Positions 8,193 to 16,218 of a DNA stretch of 16,218 nt are shown one piece after another. Position 1 is the stretch's first letter; every line of letters begins with the position of its first letter. The DNA lies in NCBI GenBank assembly GCA_022565075.1, contig JADFKG010000029.1:1-16218 (forward strand). The letters run 5' to 3'. The notes beneath the pieces were generated by a model. It was given only the letters and a program-made list of their open reading frames with translations, had not been told where the DNA came from and did no database searches. The stretch comes from Chloroflexota bacterium. GTDB taxonomy: Bacteria; Chloroflexota; Dehalococcoidia; SM23-28-2; RBG-16-64-32. Position numbers and translations under genes: made by a program.

Positions 8193-8216
8193 GGCCCCGG
8201 AACCAGTTCCGGGGCC
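8193..8216. repeat. Perfect 10-bp hairpin between the aldehyde dehydrogenase and fumC
   Basis: GGCCCCGGAA (8193-8202) pairs perfectly with TTCCGGGGCC (8207-8216) over a 4-nt loop CCAG. There is no good T tract on either strand, so it may be a factor-dependent terminator or an mRNA end structure. The surrounding gap 8037-8332 shows no supported gene. Confidence 0.55.
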
Positions 8217-8281
8217 CCTTCTCGTTTCTCAGAGGTTCCGAGGCGAGGTCTCGGCCGCGGCCGTCAAGGGCACGGCAGCAG

Positions 8282-8304
8282 AAAACGGCCCGCGGGCAAG
8301 GCCG
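8282..8304 (-). terminator. Weak candidate terminator after the aldehyde dehydrogenase at 8333
   Basis: Read on the minus strand: CGGCC, a 9-nt spacer, GGCCG, then TTTT. The stem is only 5 bp and an overlapping palindrome GCCCGCGGGC competes with it. It is rightly placed, about 30 nt past the stop codon. Confidence 0.35.
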
Positions 8305-8332
8305 CGAGCCGCTTATCCGCTGCTGATCCGGA

Positions 8333-9835
8333 TCAGTTGAGCTTGATCGCGATGCTCTTCGTCTCCATGAACATCTCCATGCCCTCGAGACCCAGCTCAC
8401 GGCCGATCCCTGACTGCTTGTAGCCGCCGAAAGGCATGACCGGAACGCCGAGCGCGCCCGCTGTGTGGTAGGAGTTGATCCACACGGTGCCGGCTCTGAT
8501 GTTCTTGGCGAACTTCAGCGCCTTGTCGATGTCCTGCGTCCAGACCGCCGCGGCCAGGCCGTACATCGACTCGTTAGCGATCTTAAGCGCCTCCTGAGGT
8601 GTGCTGAACGGGATGATCGTCAGCACCGGGCCAAAGATCTCTTCCTGGGCGATCTTCATCCGGTTGTCCACCTTGTCGAAGATCGTCGGCTCGAAGAAGT
8701 AGCCCTTGTCCAGGCCGTCGCCGGTCTTGCGGTTGCCGCCTAGAATGAGCGACGCCTTTTCGTCCTGGCCGGCCTTGACGTACGTCTCCACGGTGTTCAG
8801 CTGTTCGTCGGAGACGACAGGGCCCATGCGCGTCGCCGGGTCCATTGGGTCGCCGATCTTCATGCCGCCGACGAAGTTGCTGAACATCTCCACGAACTGA
8901 TCGTGTACGCTCTCCTCCACCAGCAGGCGGGAGCCGGCCTGACAGACCTGTCCGGCGTTGAGGTAGATGCCGAAGAGCGAACCGATGACGGCGCTCTGCA
9001 GGTTGGCGTCGGCGAAGACGATGTTCGGGGACTTGCCGCCCAGCTCGAGCGAAATCTTCTTGACGTTGCTGGCGGCCGCGCGCATCACGCTCTGGCCCAC
9101 CTCCGTCGATCCGGTGAACGCGATCTTGTCGACGTCGATCGACGAGGCGAGGCGGTCGCCGACGATCTTGCCGGAACCAGTGATGACGTTGAACACACCC
9201 TTCGGCGCGCCGGCCTCGGTGATGATGCGGCCGAGCTCGAACGTCGTGCACGGCGTGTACGTCGCCGGCTTGATCACGATGGTGCAACCGGTGGCCAGCG
9301 CCGGTGCGATCTTCCAGGTCGCCAGCAGCATCGGGAAGTTCCACGGCGTGATGATGCCGACGACGCCGACCGGCTCCTTGAGGATCAGGCCGAGCGCGTC
9401 ATCCACGATGTTCGAGATCGCCTGGCCCTTAATGTTCATCGCCAGGCCGGCGTAGTACTCGAACACGTCCGCTGTGAGCGTGACCTCCATGCCGGCTTCG
9501 CTGACCGGCTTGCCGACCTCCGAAGCCAGCAGCCGGGCAAGGTCCTGCATCTCGTCGCGGATGGTCTGCGCTACCTTGCGCAGGACGTCGGCGCGCTGAC
9601 GCGCGGGCGCCTTGGCCCACGAGCCGCTGTCGAACGCCGCGCGGGCAGCGGCGATCGCCTTGTCGGTGTCCTCCACCGTGGCTGATGGGAACGTGGCGAC
9701 GAGGACGTCTGTGTTGGCGGGATAGCGTCGCTCCAGCGTCTCGCCGGAGCTAGCGGGCACCCACTCGCCGTTGATCAGGAGCTGATACTCTTTCCCGGAT
9801 ACGGCGCTTGGGGTAGGGGCGGCTTCTGTAGTCAT
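8333..9835 (-). CDS. NAD(P)-dependent aldehyde dehydrogenase (betaine-aldehyde/AldA-like superfamily)
   Basis: A 500-aa soluble aldehyde dehydrogenase that oxidises an aldehyde to the acid with NAD(P)+. Active-site residues are all present: Asn166 in TPWNFP, Lys189 in VIKPA, Glu264 in SLELGGKSPN and the nucleophile Cys298 in NAGQVCQAGSR. EEIFGP follows further on. The cofactor-loop motif FTGSTEVG is at 240-247. The substrate cannot be told from sequence. The frame is open back to a TTG at 9862, but the ATG at 9833-9835 has AAGGAGA about 9 nt upstream and gives the normal N-terminus, so it is chosen. It is divergent from the ECF sigma factor gene and independent of the two tandem aldehyde dehydrogenases at 11678-14603, which are of similar length but not closely alike. 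Confidence 0.93.
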   Translation of the reverse strand: MTTEAAPTPSAVSGKEYQLLINGEWVPASSGETLERRYPANTDVLVATFPSATVEDTDKAIAAARAAFDSGSWAKAPARQRADVLRKVAQTIRDEMQDLARLLASEVGKPVSEAGMEVTLTADVFEYYAGLAMNIKGQAISNIVDDALGLILKEPVGVVGIITPWNFPMLLATWKIAPALATGCTIVIKPATYTPCTTFELGRIITEAGAPKGVFNVITGSGKIVGDRLASSIDVDKIAFTGSTEVGQSVMRAAASNVKKISLELGGKSPNIVFADANLQSAVIGSLFGIYLNAGQVCQAGSRLLVEESVHDQFVEMFSNFVGGMKIGDPMDPATRMGPVVSDEQLNTVETYVKAGQDEKASLILGGNRKTGDGLDKGYFFEPTIFDKVDNRMKIAQEEIFGPVLTIIPFSTPQEALKIANESMYGLAAAVWTQDIDKALKFAKNIRAGTVWINSYHTAGALGVPVMPFGGYKQSGIGRELGLEGMEMFMETKSIAIKLN

Positions 9836-9878
9836 TGGGCCAATCTCCTTCCGCGCGGTCAAAAGCTGCGCGCGTCAG

Positions 9879-9884
9879 ATTATA
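9879..9884 (-). promoter_or_regulatory. Candidate -10 element (TATAAT) for the aldehyde dehydrogenase
   Basis: An exact TATAAT on the minus strand lies 43 nt before the chosen ATG. No matching -35 box lies at 16-18 nt (the nearest TTGCAT is only 8 nt upstream), so an activator may be needed. Confidence 0.4.
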
Positions 9885-9984
9885 CCCCCTCCATGCAACC
9901 CCCCGCCGCGTGGCGTGGATCACCAAGTCTGGACTGGCTGCGAAGCCCCGGCGGTTGAAAGGCGCTAAGGTGAGGACGCCCGCC

Positions 9985-10016
9985 GCGACGAATTCTCTCC
10001 CCACACGGCGATAGAC
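9985..10016 (+). promoter_or_regulatory. ECF-type promoter motif, copy 1, upstream of the sigma factor
   Basis: GCGACGAATTC (9985-9995), 12 nt, GCGATAGAC (10008-10016). The same two blocks recur at 10729-10759 upstream of the partner gene, with an 11-nt gap. An upstream block plus a CGATA-like downstream block fits the -35/-10 layout of ECF promoters. Autoregulation by the sigma factor encoded here is inferred. Confidence 0.65.
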
Positions 10017-10038
10017 TATCTGGGTGTTTGTAACAGTC

Positions 10039-10704
10039 ATGGAGGACTTGGCCATCTATTCCCGTGAGATGCGTGCCGAAGTCGCCGGCGTAACGGCTGC
10101 CGAACTGAACGAAGCGGATCTGGTGGCACAGGCCAAGGCCCGTTCGCCGGAGGCGTGGACGCATATATATGATTCCCACTACTGCGCTATCTTCCGCTAC
10201 GTCAGGGCAAGGGTATTCGACGAGGCGGAGGCCGAGGATCTCGCTTCCGCCGTTTTCGTCGGCGCACTAAAGGGGATTGACTCCTATCACTATCGCGGAC
10301 GGCCCCTGTTAGCCTGGCTCTACCGAATAGCGCGGAACGTGGTCGCGAGCCATCAGCGACAGCTCCTGAAGGCCCGCGGCGGCGATGCCAAGGGGGGCCT
10401 GGGCCAGGCCCAGCGGGTGATCTGGCACCTCACGCGGTGGGGCAGGCGGAACGACGAGCAGCCCACAGATGACGACCTCATGTCAGCTGCCAGCGGCGAG
10501 ACCGATCCCGCGATGATGGTGGATGGGCTCGACCTGCGGGACGCACTGACGAAACTGCCAGCCGGCCAGCGAGAGGTCGTTATCCTCCGGTTCCTGGTCG
10601 GGTTGAGCGCGCAGGAGGTGGCCGATGTCATCGGCAAGAAGCCTGCCGCTGTCTACTCCCTGCAGGCACGGGCGATCCTGACACTGCGCGGGCAGCTCGA
10701 ATAG
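10039..10704 (+). CDS. ECF-type RNA polymerase sigma factor (sigma-70 family)
   Basis: A 221-aa cytosolic transcription factor. Region 2 spans about residues 40-110: IFRYVRARVFDEAEAEDLAS, then PLLAWLYRIARNVV, the -10 recognition part. Region 4 spans about 165-221: LTKLPAGQREVVILRFLVGL, SAQEVADVIGKKPAAVYSLQ, with the helix-turn-helix for the -35. The linker between them is longer than usual. A GTG at 10024 and an ATG at 10069 are other possible starts; the ATG at 10039 is chosen for lying just behind the promoter motif, although it has no clear Shine-Dalgarno. The following gene, 81 nt downstream, encodes a one-TM protein that is probably its anti-sigma partner. The same promoter motif before both genes suggests autoregulation. 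Confidence 0.88.
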   Translation: MEDLAIYSREMRAEVAGVTAAELNEADLVAQAKARSPEAWTHIYDSHYCAIFRYVRARVFDEAEAEDLASAVFVGALKGIDSYHYRGRPLLAWLYRIARNVVASHQRQLLKARGGDAKGGLGQAQRVIWHLTRWGRRNDEQPTDDDLMSAASGETDPAMMVDGLDLRDALTKLPAGQREVVILRFLVGLSAQEVADVIGKKPAAVYSLQARAILTLRGQLE

Positions 10705-10728
10705 GGCGCGAGAAGATCTTCCTCCGAC

Positions 10729-10759
10729 GCGACGAATTCGGCCTCCCGCAGCGATAGAC
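10729..10759 (+). promoter_or_regulatory. ECF-type promoter motif, copy 2, upstream of the putative anti-sigma gene
   Basis: GCGACGAATTC (10729-10739), 11 nt, GCGATAGAC (10751-10759). Both blocks are identical to copy 1. It gives the second gene its own sigma-controlled start 26 nt before the ATG. Confidence 0.65.
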
Positions 10760-10785
10760 CTGGTGAGAAGGGAAATCCAGAAGCC

Positions 10786-11505
10786 ATGAACGGGAAGCTA
10801 CGCAAAATCCTCACGGAGTGCATACGGGACATTGAGACCGGCGCCCTCGACGTGGAGGGTTGCCTGCAGCGGCATCCTAACCAGGCCGAGGAGCTGCAGT
10901 CTCACCTGGAACTGAGGAGCGGACTCGAAACGATGGCCAAGGATCAACCCGATTTCGCAAGCCAGCAGCGGGGGCGGAGCCGGTTGCTCGGTGCCCTGGC
11001 GGATACGGAGAAGAGAATGATTCCAGCACTGGTTCCAGTAGTGGCGAAGGCGGCAGCGGTGGTCGCTGGCGTGGCTCTGCTTGTGGGGAGCGCCGTCGGA
11101 ACTTCCGCGGCCTTGGGCGGCCCGAACGTAGCTGACGATATCCTTTCCACCGTTGGCATTACAAGCAGCCAAGGCGTCGATAACGCCGCCGAAGCGGCGG
11201 ACGGCGGCATCGCTACCGCCGAGCGCGGTGCAGAGAACAGGGACGGCGATCCGCCCGCGGCCGCAGACGGCCGCAGCACAGCCGAGGACGCGAAAGACGG
11301 CGGCCTCGGCATCGGGGCCGACAACGCCAACTCCAGCGCCTCTGACGAGCACGGCAACAGCGATAACCCCGGCGGCAATCCCGATGCGAATGCGGATGGC
11401 GGACCCGGCAACGGAAACGGCCCCGGCAACGTACCGCCGGGCCCGAATGATGTTCCGCCGGACGCCGCACAAGTGCCGGACGATGTCCCGCCCGCCGGCC
11501 CCTGA
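10786..11505 (+). CDS. Putative membrane anti-sigma factor with acidic low-complexity extracytoplasmic tail
   Basis: A 239-aa protein with three zones. Residues 1-78 are cytosolic and helical: KILTECIRDIETGALDVEGC, LQRHPNQAEELQSHLELRSG. This resembles the N-terminal part of DUF5667-type partners of ECF sigma factors. Residues about 82-108 form one membrane segment (VVAKAAAVVAGVALLVGSAV). Residues 110-239 are Gly/Asn/Asp/Pro/Ala-rich and disordered, ending in PGN, NVPP and DVPP repeats. It lacks the HxxxCxxC of ZAS-type anti-sigma factors. The position after the sigma gene and the shared promoter motif suggest it tethers or controls the sigma factor at the membrane. This is an inference. GAGAAGGGA lies about 13 nt before the ATG. 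Confidence 0.65.
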   Translation: MNGKLRKILTECIRDIETGALDVEGCLQRHPNQAEELQSHLELRSGLETMAKDQPDFASQQRGRSRLLGALADTEKRMIPALVPVVAKAAAVVAGVALLVGSAVGTSAALGGPNVADDILSTVGITSSQGVDNAAEAADGGIATAERGAENRDGDPPAAADGRSTAEDAKDGGLGIGADNANSSASDEHGNSDNPGGNPDANADGGPGNGNGPGNVPPGPNDVPPDAAQVPDDVPPAGP

Positions 11506-11529
11506 CCCGAAGCAACTCCTTTCCTGACA

Positions 11530-11562
11530 TTGAGGAGCCTGCTAGAAGCGCGGGCTCCTCAA
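11530..11562 (+). terminator. Hairpin after the anti-sigma gene
   Basis: Perfect 10-bp stem TTGAGGAGCC (11530-11539) / GGCTCCTCAA (11553-11562), 13-nt loop, 24 nt past the stop codon. The run after it (TCCTATCGTTG) is only weakly T-rich, so termination is likely but not certain. It lies between convergent genes. Confidence 0.6.
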
Positions 11563-11677
11563 TCCTATCGTTGCGGGCTGACCAAAGATCAAGATAGAAG
11601 CTCCGGTCAGCAAGATCGGGTACGTGACGAGAGGGCTAGCGTGAAACAGCCCCTCGAGGACGCCCTTTCCGCGAGCG

Positions 11678-13114
<1,437 letters not shown>

Positions 13115-13139
13115 GTCCTTCTCCTTCTGAAGCTTTCCA

Positions 13140-14603
13140 CTACTTGAGGTTGATCCAAACTGCCTTGTATTCAGTGTACAGGTCGAGCGCCTGGCGACCG
13201 AGCTCACGGCCGAACCCGCTGTCCTTGAAGCCGCCCCACGGTGAGCGTGTGTCGGTGGCACCGTAAGTGTTCACCCAGACCGTGCCCGCTTTCAGGCGGT
13301 GCGCTACATTGTGGGCCTGTGCCACATCTCGCGTCCAGACCGCCGCCGCCAGGCCATAGCTCGTGTCGTTGGCGATGCGGACGGCCTCGTCGACGTCCTT
13401 GATCGGGATCACGGACGCCACCGGACCAAAGATCTCTTCTTGGGCGATGCGCATGCGGTTGTCGACGTCGGCGAAGACCGTCGGCTGGACGAAGTAGCCG
13501 TTGTCACCGATGCGCTTGCCGCCCGTAACCAGCTTTGCGCCCTCGTCCTTACCGATGTCGATGTAGCCCATCACACGCTCGAACTGCTCGTCGTTGACGA
13601 CGGGGCCCATGTACGTCTTCGGGTCGAGCGGGTCGCCGACCTTGATCGAGTCGGCGCGCTTCGTCAGGCCGTCCAGGAAGGCGTCGTAGATGCTCCGGTC
13701 GACGAGGATGCGCGAGCCGGCGCTGCAGACCTCGCCCTGGTTGAAGAAGATGCCACCGCTGGCGCCGCGGATCGCGGCCTCGAGGTCGGCGTCGGCGAGG
13801 ATGAGGTTCGGCGACTTGCCGCCGAGTTCGAGCGAGACCTTCTTCAGGGTGGCGGCGGACGCCCGCATGATGATGCGACCGACCTCCGGGCTGCCGGTGA
13901 AGGCGATCTTGTCCACGTCCTCGTGTTCGACGAGCGCAGCTCCGGCCTCACCGAAGCCGGTGACGATGTTGACGACGCCCGGTGGCAAATCCGCCTCGAG
14001 GCACAGCTCGCCCAGCTTGAGCGCCGACAGCGGCGATTGCTCCGCCGGTTTGAGCACGGTCGTGTTGCCGCAGGCCAGCGCCGGCGCCAGCTTCCAGGCC
14101 GCCATCATCAGCGGGAAGTTCCAGGGGATGATCTGCCCAACGACGCCGAGCGGCTGCCGCATGAGGTAGGTGAACGCGGGCGCGCGTACCGGCACCGTCT
14201 CGCCGTGGAGCTTGTCCGCCCAGCCGGCGTAGTACTCGAAGCAGTCGATCGCGGCCGGGATGTCGACGCGCAGGCTGTTGGTTATCGGCTTGCCGGCGTC
14301 GAGCGCGTCGATCTCCGCCAGCTCTTCGGCGTTGTCGCGCACCAGCTGCGCCATCTTGAATAGCATGCGGCCGCGGTCGGCGGGGTGGATCTTCGCCCAC
14401 GGCCCTTCAAACGCTGCGCGCGCGGCCTTCACAGCGCGGTCGATGTCTTCGGCGCCGCCCTCGGCGACCCGAGCGAGCGTCTCGCCCGTAGTCGGGTTGA
14501 CGTCGTCGTAGTACTTGCCGGAGGCAGGCTCGACCCACTCGCCGTTGATCAGGAACTTCGTTGGCCCGCGAACGGCAGTCTTGTCCTGCGTCGTTTGTGT
14601 CAT
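13140..14603 (-). CDS. NAD(P)-dependent aldehyde dehydrogenase, first of a tandem pair (ALDH1/2-like)
   Basis: A 487-aa aldehyde dehydrogenase. Active-site residues are Asn162 in IPWNFP, Lys185 in VLKPAEQSP, Glu259 in SLELGGKSPN and Cys293 in NQGEVCSAGSR. The pattern FNQGEVCSAGSR and FEYYAGWADKLHGETVPV match the broad ALDH1/2, betaine and phenylacetaldehyde dehydrogenase group. Substrate unassigned. The ATG at 14601-14603 is preferred to an upstream TTG at 14630, since it follows a consensus promoter at a normal distance and gives the expected N-terminus. Its Shine-Dalgarno (GAGG) is modest. It is the lead gene of the two-gene unit. Confidence 0.92.
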   Translation of the reverse strand: MTQTTQDKTAVRGPTKFLINGEWVEPASGKYYDDVNPTTGETLARVAEGGAEDIDRAVKAARAAFEGPWAKIHPADRGRMLFKMAQLVRDNAEELAEIDALDAGKPITNSLRVDIPAAIDCFEYYAGWADKLHGETVPVRAPAFTYLMRQPLGVVGQIIPWNFPLMMAAWKLAPALACGNTTVLKPAEQSPLSALKLGELCLEADLPPGVVNIVTGFGEAGAALVEHEDVDKIAFTGSPEVGRIIMRASAATLKKVSLELGGKSPNLILADADLEAAIRGASGGIFFNQGEVCSAGSRILVDRSIYDAFLDGLTKRADSIKVGDPLDPKTYMGPVVNDEQFERVMGYIDIGKDEGAKLVTGGKRIGDNGYFVQPTVFADVDNRMRIAQEEIFGPVASVIPIKDVDEAVRIANDTSYGLAAAVWTRDVAQAHNVAHRLKAGTVWVNTYGATDTRSPWGGFKDSGFGRELGRQALDLYTEYKAVWINLK

Positions 14604-14633
14604 ATCGGTGCCTCGCTCACGCGTGTGCAACTA

Positions 14634-14662
14634 CTTATGGCGGAGCGGCTGTGCTTTGTCAA
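14634..14662 (-). promoter_or_regulatory. Sigma-70 promoter for the tandem aldehyde dehydrogenase operon
   Basis: On the minus strand: TTGACA (14657-14662), 17-nt spacer, CATAAG (14634-14639). It is located in the 88-nt gap after the endonuclease gene. The expected transcript start is near 14627, leaving a leader of about 25 nt. Confidence 0.65.
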
Positions 14663-14691
14663 TCGTGCGCTAAGTTAAGACGCCTCGGCGT

Positions 14692-15696
14692 TCAGTCGGC
14701 GACCGGTTTTTCGGGCACGTAGACTCTTCTGAGTGGAAGAAGCATCTTAGCGGCGCTCGGCAGTTGCTCGTAGTGTTCAAGGATTAGGTCAAGAAGGCGA
14801 TTACTATCAACTAGCACCACGTTTCCGCTCGCGACGAATGGAGTGTTTTCTGCGTCTTTCGTAAAGCCGCCCGTGCACACAAATAATCCTCGCTCGGCGG
14901 TGGCCAAGACTCCATTTAAATAGCCGACATCCTGTATGCCCGCCGAACTCTTCTGATTCTTGACTTGGACTTTGATTCGCGGCGCCTCGAGTCCAAAGGT
15001 ATCCGGGTAGGCAAGCACATCAACGCCGCCGTCGGCACCTTTCTTGCCAACGCGCGTCTTGTAGCCCAGCGCTTCCAACAGCCCTGCAACGAACGTCTGA
15101 AAATCATGGTGTTCGATGTTGTCCAACGCCTCAAGAATCTGGCCACGGGCCTGTCCGTCAATGTCATCGGCCCAAACGCCGGCTTCAAGAGGGCCCTCTG
15201 ATTCTCCAGTTGGCACGACTGGACCGGCACCAAGGAAGGCTTCGAGATAGGGTAGGGCGATATCGGCGCGAAAGACGGTCAGTGTACTCCCGAGAGTGTT
15301 TCGGACGGTCTGAGTGAAGTACTTGCGCGGGGCTGCATTGAGGTACTCAACAGGGCGGATGTGGGGATAGTCCGATCCGAAGATGGACGCGTCATATTTG
15401 TAGGTACCGGTGCACTTGCTGATATGGATCTCGGCGGTGATCTTTTCTGGAGTGAGAATGTAGTCTCCGATCTTAATCTCCCTCGCGAAACGGTAGAGTT
15501 GGCCCACTGATCCAGGTGTTCCGCTACCAGGGTCAGAGGATTCCATCGCGTCTCGAAGCTCGTCGCGAGACGAGATCTTGACAATGTCGCCTACGGATGA
15601 CCAGCCGATCGCGACGGCGTTTCGCGGCTTCACTTGGCTGGCGAGCTCGTTATTGTTGCCGCCCCTGACAACCCAGACCGCTGTCTGATCCATCAT
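14692..15696 (-). CDS. Mrr-like restriction endonuclease with N-terminal reader-type domain
   Basis: A 334-aa protein. The C-terminal half (about 190-310) is an Mrr-type PD-(D/E)xK nuclease: DFQTFVAGLLEALGYKTRVG leads to GADGGVDVLAY with Asp226, then IKVQVKNQ with Gln244 and Lys246, the QxK variant common in Mrr. The N-terminal half (about 6-145: AVWVVRGGNNNEL, AVAIGWSSVGDI, GQLYRFAREIKIGDYILTP, VRNTLGSTLTVF) is the module often found with such nucleases. It may recognise modified or foreign DNA. Modification-dependent (type IV-like) restriction is the best reading, and no methyltransferase is visible nearby. The ATG directly follows the stop of the upstream LLM oxidoreductase (TAGATGATG), implying translational coupling. 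Its codon use looks less GC-biased than its neighbours', which suggests later acquisition. Confidence 0.8.
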   Translation of the reverse strand: MMDQTAVWVVRGGNNNELASQVKPRNAVAIGWSSVGDIVKISSRDELRDAMESSDPGSGTPGSVGQLYRFAREIKIGDYILTPEKITAEIHISKCTGTYKYDASIFGSDYPHIRPVEYLNAAPRKYFTQTVRNTLGSTLTVFRADIALPYLEAFLGAGPVVPTGESEGPLEAGVWADDIDGQARGQILEALDNIEHHDFQTFVAGLLEALGYKTRVGKKGADGGVDVLAYPDTFGLEAPRIKVQVKNQKSSAGIQDVGYLNGVLATAERGLFVCTGGFTKDAENTPFVASGNVVLVDSNRLLDLILEHYEQLPSAAKMLLPLRRVYVPEKPVAD

Positions 15697-16218
15697 CTAA
15701 GCTGCCTCCGCGTTCACCTCGTCGAGCAGGCGCATGAAGCGGCCCAGCGTCTCCAGCTTGCCGTCCATGCCCTCGCCTTCGGGGTCGACTCGTATCGTCG
15801 TGATCCCGCAGTCACGGTAGGCGCGGATGCGGGCCTTCACCATGTCGTCGGTGCCCAGGAGGTTCGTCTGCGCGATCATCTCGTCGGGCACGAGTTCCGC
15901 CGCGCCCTGACGGTCGCCGTCGAGCCAGCGCTTCTGCGCCTCTTGCGCCACCTCTTCGTATCCCGCGCGCTGGAACGCCCGGTTGTAGAAGTTCTGCTTG
16001 CGCGAGCCCATCGCGCCGAGAGTGAAGGCGAGGCCCGGCTTTCGCGGCGCGTAAAGCGACTCGACGTCGTCCGAGAACGCCACGACGCCGCCCGCCTGCA
16101 GGTCGATGTCGCCGAGCGATCGCCCGGCCTTGTCGGCGCCTTTGCGGATGTAGTCGAAGAAGGCGTCGGCGTGCTCCGGCATGAACGACGTGCCGAGCCA
16201 GCCGTCGGCGATCTCGCC
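15697..16218 (-). CDS. LLM-class (luciferase-like, probably F420-dependent) oxidoreductase, C-terminal part
   Basis: The frame is open through the right edge of the window. Reading inward it gives GEIADGWLGTSFMPEHADAF, then FDYIRKGADKAGR. AEIADGW followed by a short loop and a helical dimer region is typical of the C-terminal third of luciferase-like monooxygenases, of the F420-dependent methylene-H4MPT reductase/LLM group. The ending has GTDDMVKARIRAYRDCGITT, then IRVDP and a final helix, as in many LLM family members. An internal ATG at 16180-16182 is not the start, because homology continues beyond it. The N-terminal cofactor-binding part lies outside the window, so F420 versus FMN and the substrate cannot be decided. 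Confidence 0.8.
   Translation of the reverse strand, partial: GEIADGWLGTSFMPEHADAFFDYIRKGADKAGRSLGDIDLQAGGVVAFSDDVESLYAPRKPGLAFTLGAMGSRKQNFYNRAFQRAGYEEVAQEAQKRWLDGDRQGAAELVPDEMIAQTNLLGTDDMVKARIRAYRDCGITTIRVDPEGEGMDGKLETLGRFMRLLDEVNAEAA

Noticed and set aside
8112..8423. Plus-strand Arg/Pro-rich ORF (MSYRRVGPPRRIRRRYGG...)
   Set aside because: It runs into the 3' end of the aldehyde dehydrogenase on the other strand, has low-complexity composition expected of GC-rich noncoding DNA, and has no ribosome-binding site.
11631..11655. Hairpin GAGGGCTAGC...CAGCCCCTC as terminator of the minus-strand aldehyde dehydrogenase
   Set aside because: The stem contains a bulge and no T tract follows on the minus strand, so support is too weak to list.
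13115..13261. 49-residue N-terminal extension of the second tandem aldehyde dehydrogenase
   Set aside because: It lies inside the end of the upstream gene, does not resemble aldehyde dehydrogenase N-termini, and the ATG at 13114 has a strong ribosome-binding site.

Overview
The window is GC-rich bacterial DNA and probably comes from a Chloroflexota-like organism. The basis is the mix of protein families: a DUF5317 membrane protein, a TPR/BTAD (SARP-like) regulator, an ECF sigma factor followed by a one-TM partner with a Gly/Asn/Pro/Asp tail, an LLM-class oxidoreductase and several NAD(P)-dependent aldehyde dehydrogenases. This placement is inference from family content and style only. No rRNA, tRNA, CRISPR array, insertion sequence or integrase was seen.

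Layout. (1) 1-3138 (+) is a reductive pyrimidine/hydantoin catabolism operon: the 3' end of dihydropyrimidinase, a beta-ureidopropionase-type amidohydrolase, a class III aminotransferase suited to beta-alanine-type substrates, and the start of a PreT-like dihydropyrimidine dehydrogenase subunit. (2) At about 3138 the PreT reading frame runs, in frame, into the TPR and BTAD parts of a SARP/MalT-like transcriptional regulator (to 4887). Both proteins are truncated exactly at this point, so it is probably an assembly chimera or a recombination scar, and the DNA on its two sides may not come from one genome. (3) 4888-6014 (+) holds a terminator and then five very short ORFs that no ordinary ORF caller would report. 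Two are tandem paralogues of 26 and 29 codons with a shared 56-nt leader. Two are signal-peptide-like microproteins ending in VAAQSPLI and VAAQSPFF. One is a separately promoted 29-aa peptide ending in GAPFLRH. (4) 6080-6592 (+) is a DUF5317 membrane protein. (5) 6648-9835 (-) carries fumarase C and an aldehyde dehydrogenase. (6) 10039-11505 (+) is an ECF sigma factor and its putative membrane anti-sigma factor, each preceded by the same two-part promoter motif. (7) 11678-16218 (-) carries two tandem aldehyde dehydrogenases behind a good sigma-70 promoter, an Mrr-like endonuclease, and the C-terminal part of an LLM-class (probably F420-dependent) oxidoreductase.

How the parts may work together. 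The most interesting candidate is the regulator plus peptide cluster at 3139-6014. A cytosolic TPR-containing transcription factor lies beside tiny ORFs that look like secretory pro-peptides with very short C-terminal products. Direct heptamer repeats (GGCGAGA, 11-bp period), the geometry known for SARP binding sites, lie upstream of the first two small ORFs. This suggests a peptide-based communication circuit analogous to RRNPP/Phr systems but with a SARP-type regulator. It is inferred from sequence and has not been shown. The sigma/anti-sigma pair looks like a conventional autoregulated ECF module. The aldehyde dehydrogenases, fumarase and LLM oxidoreductase look like ordinary catabolic metabolism.
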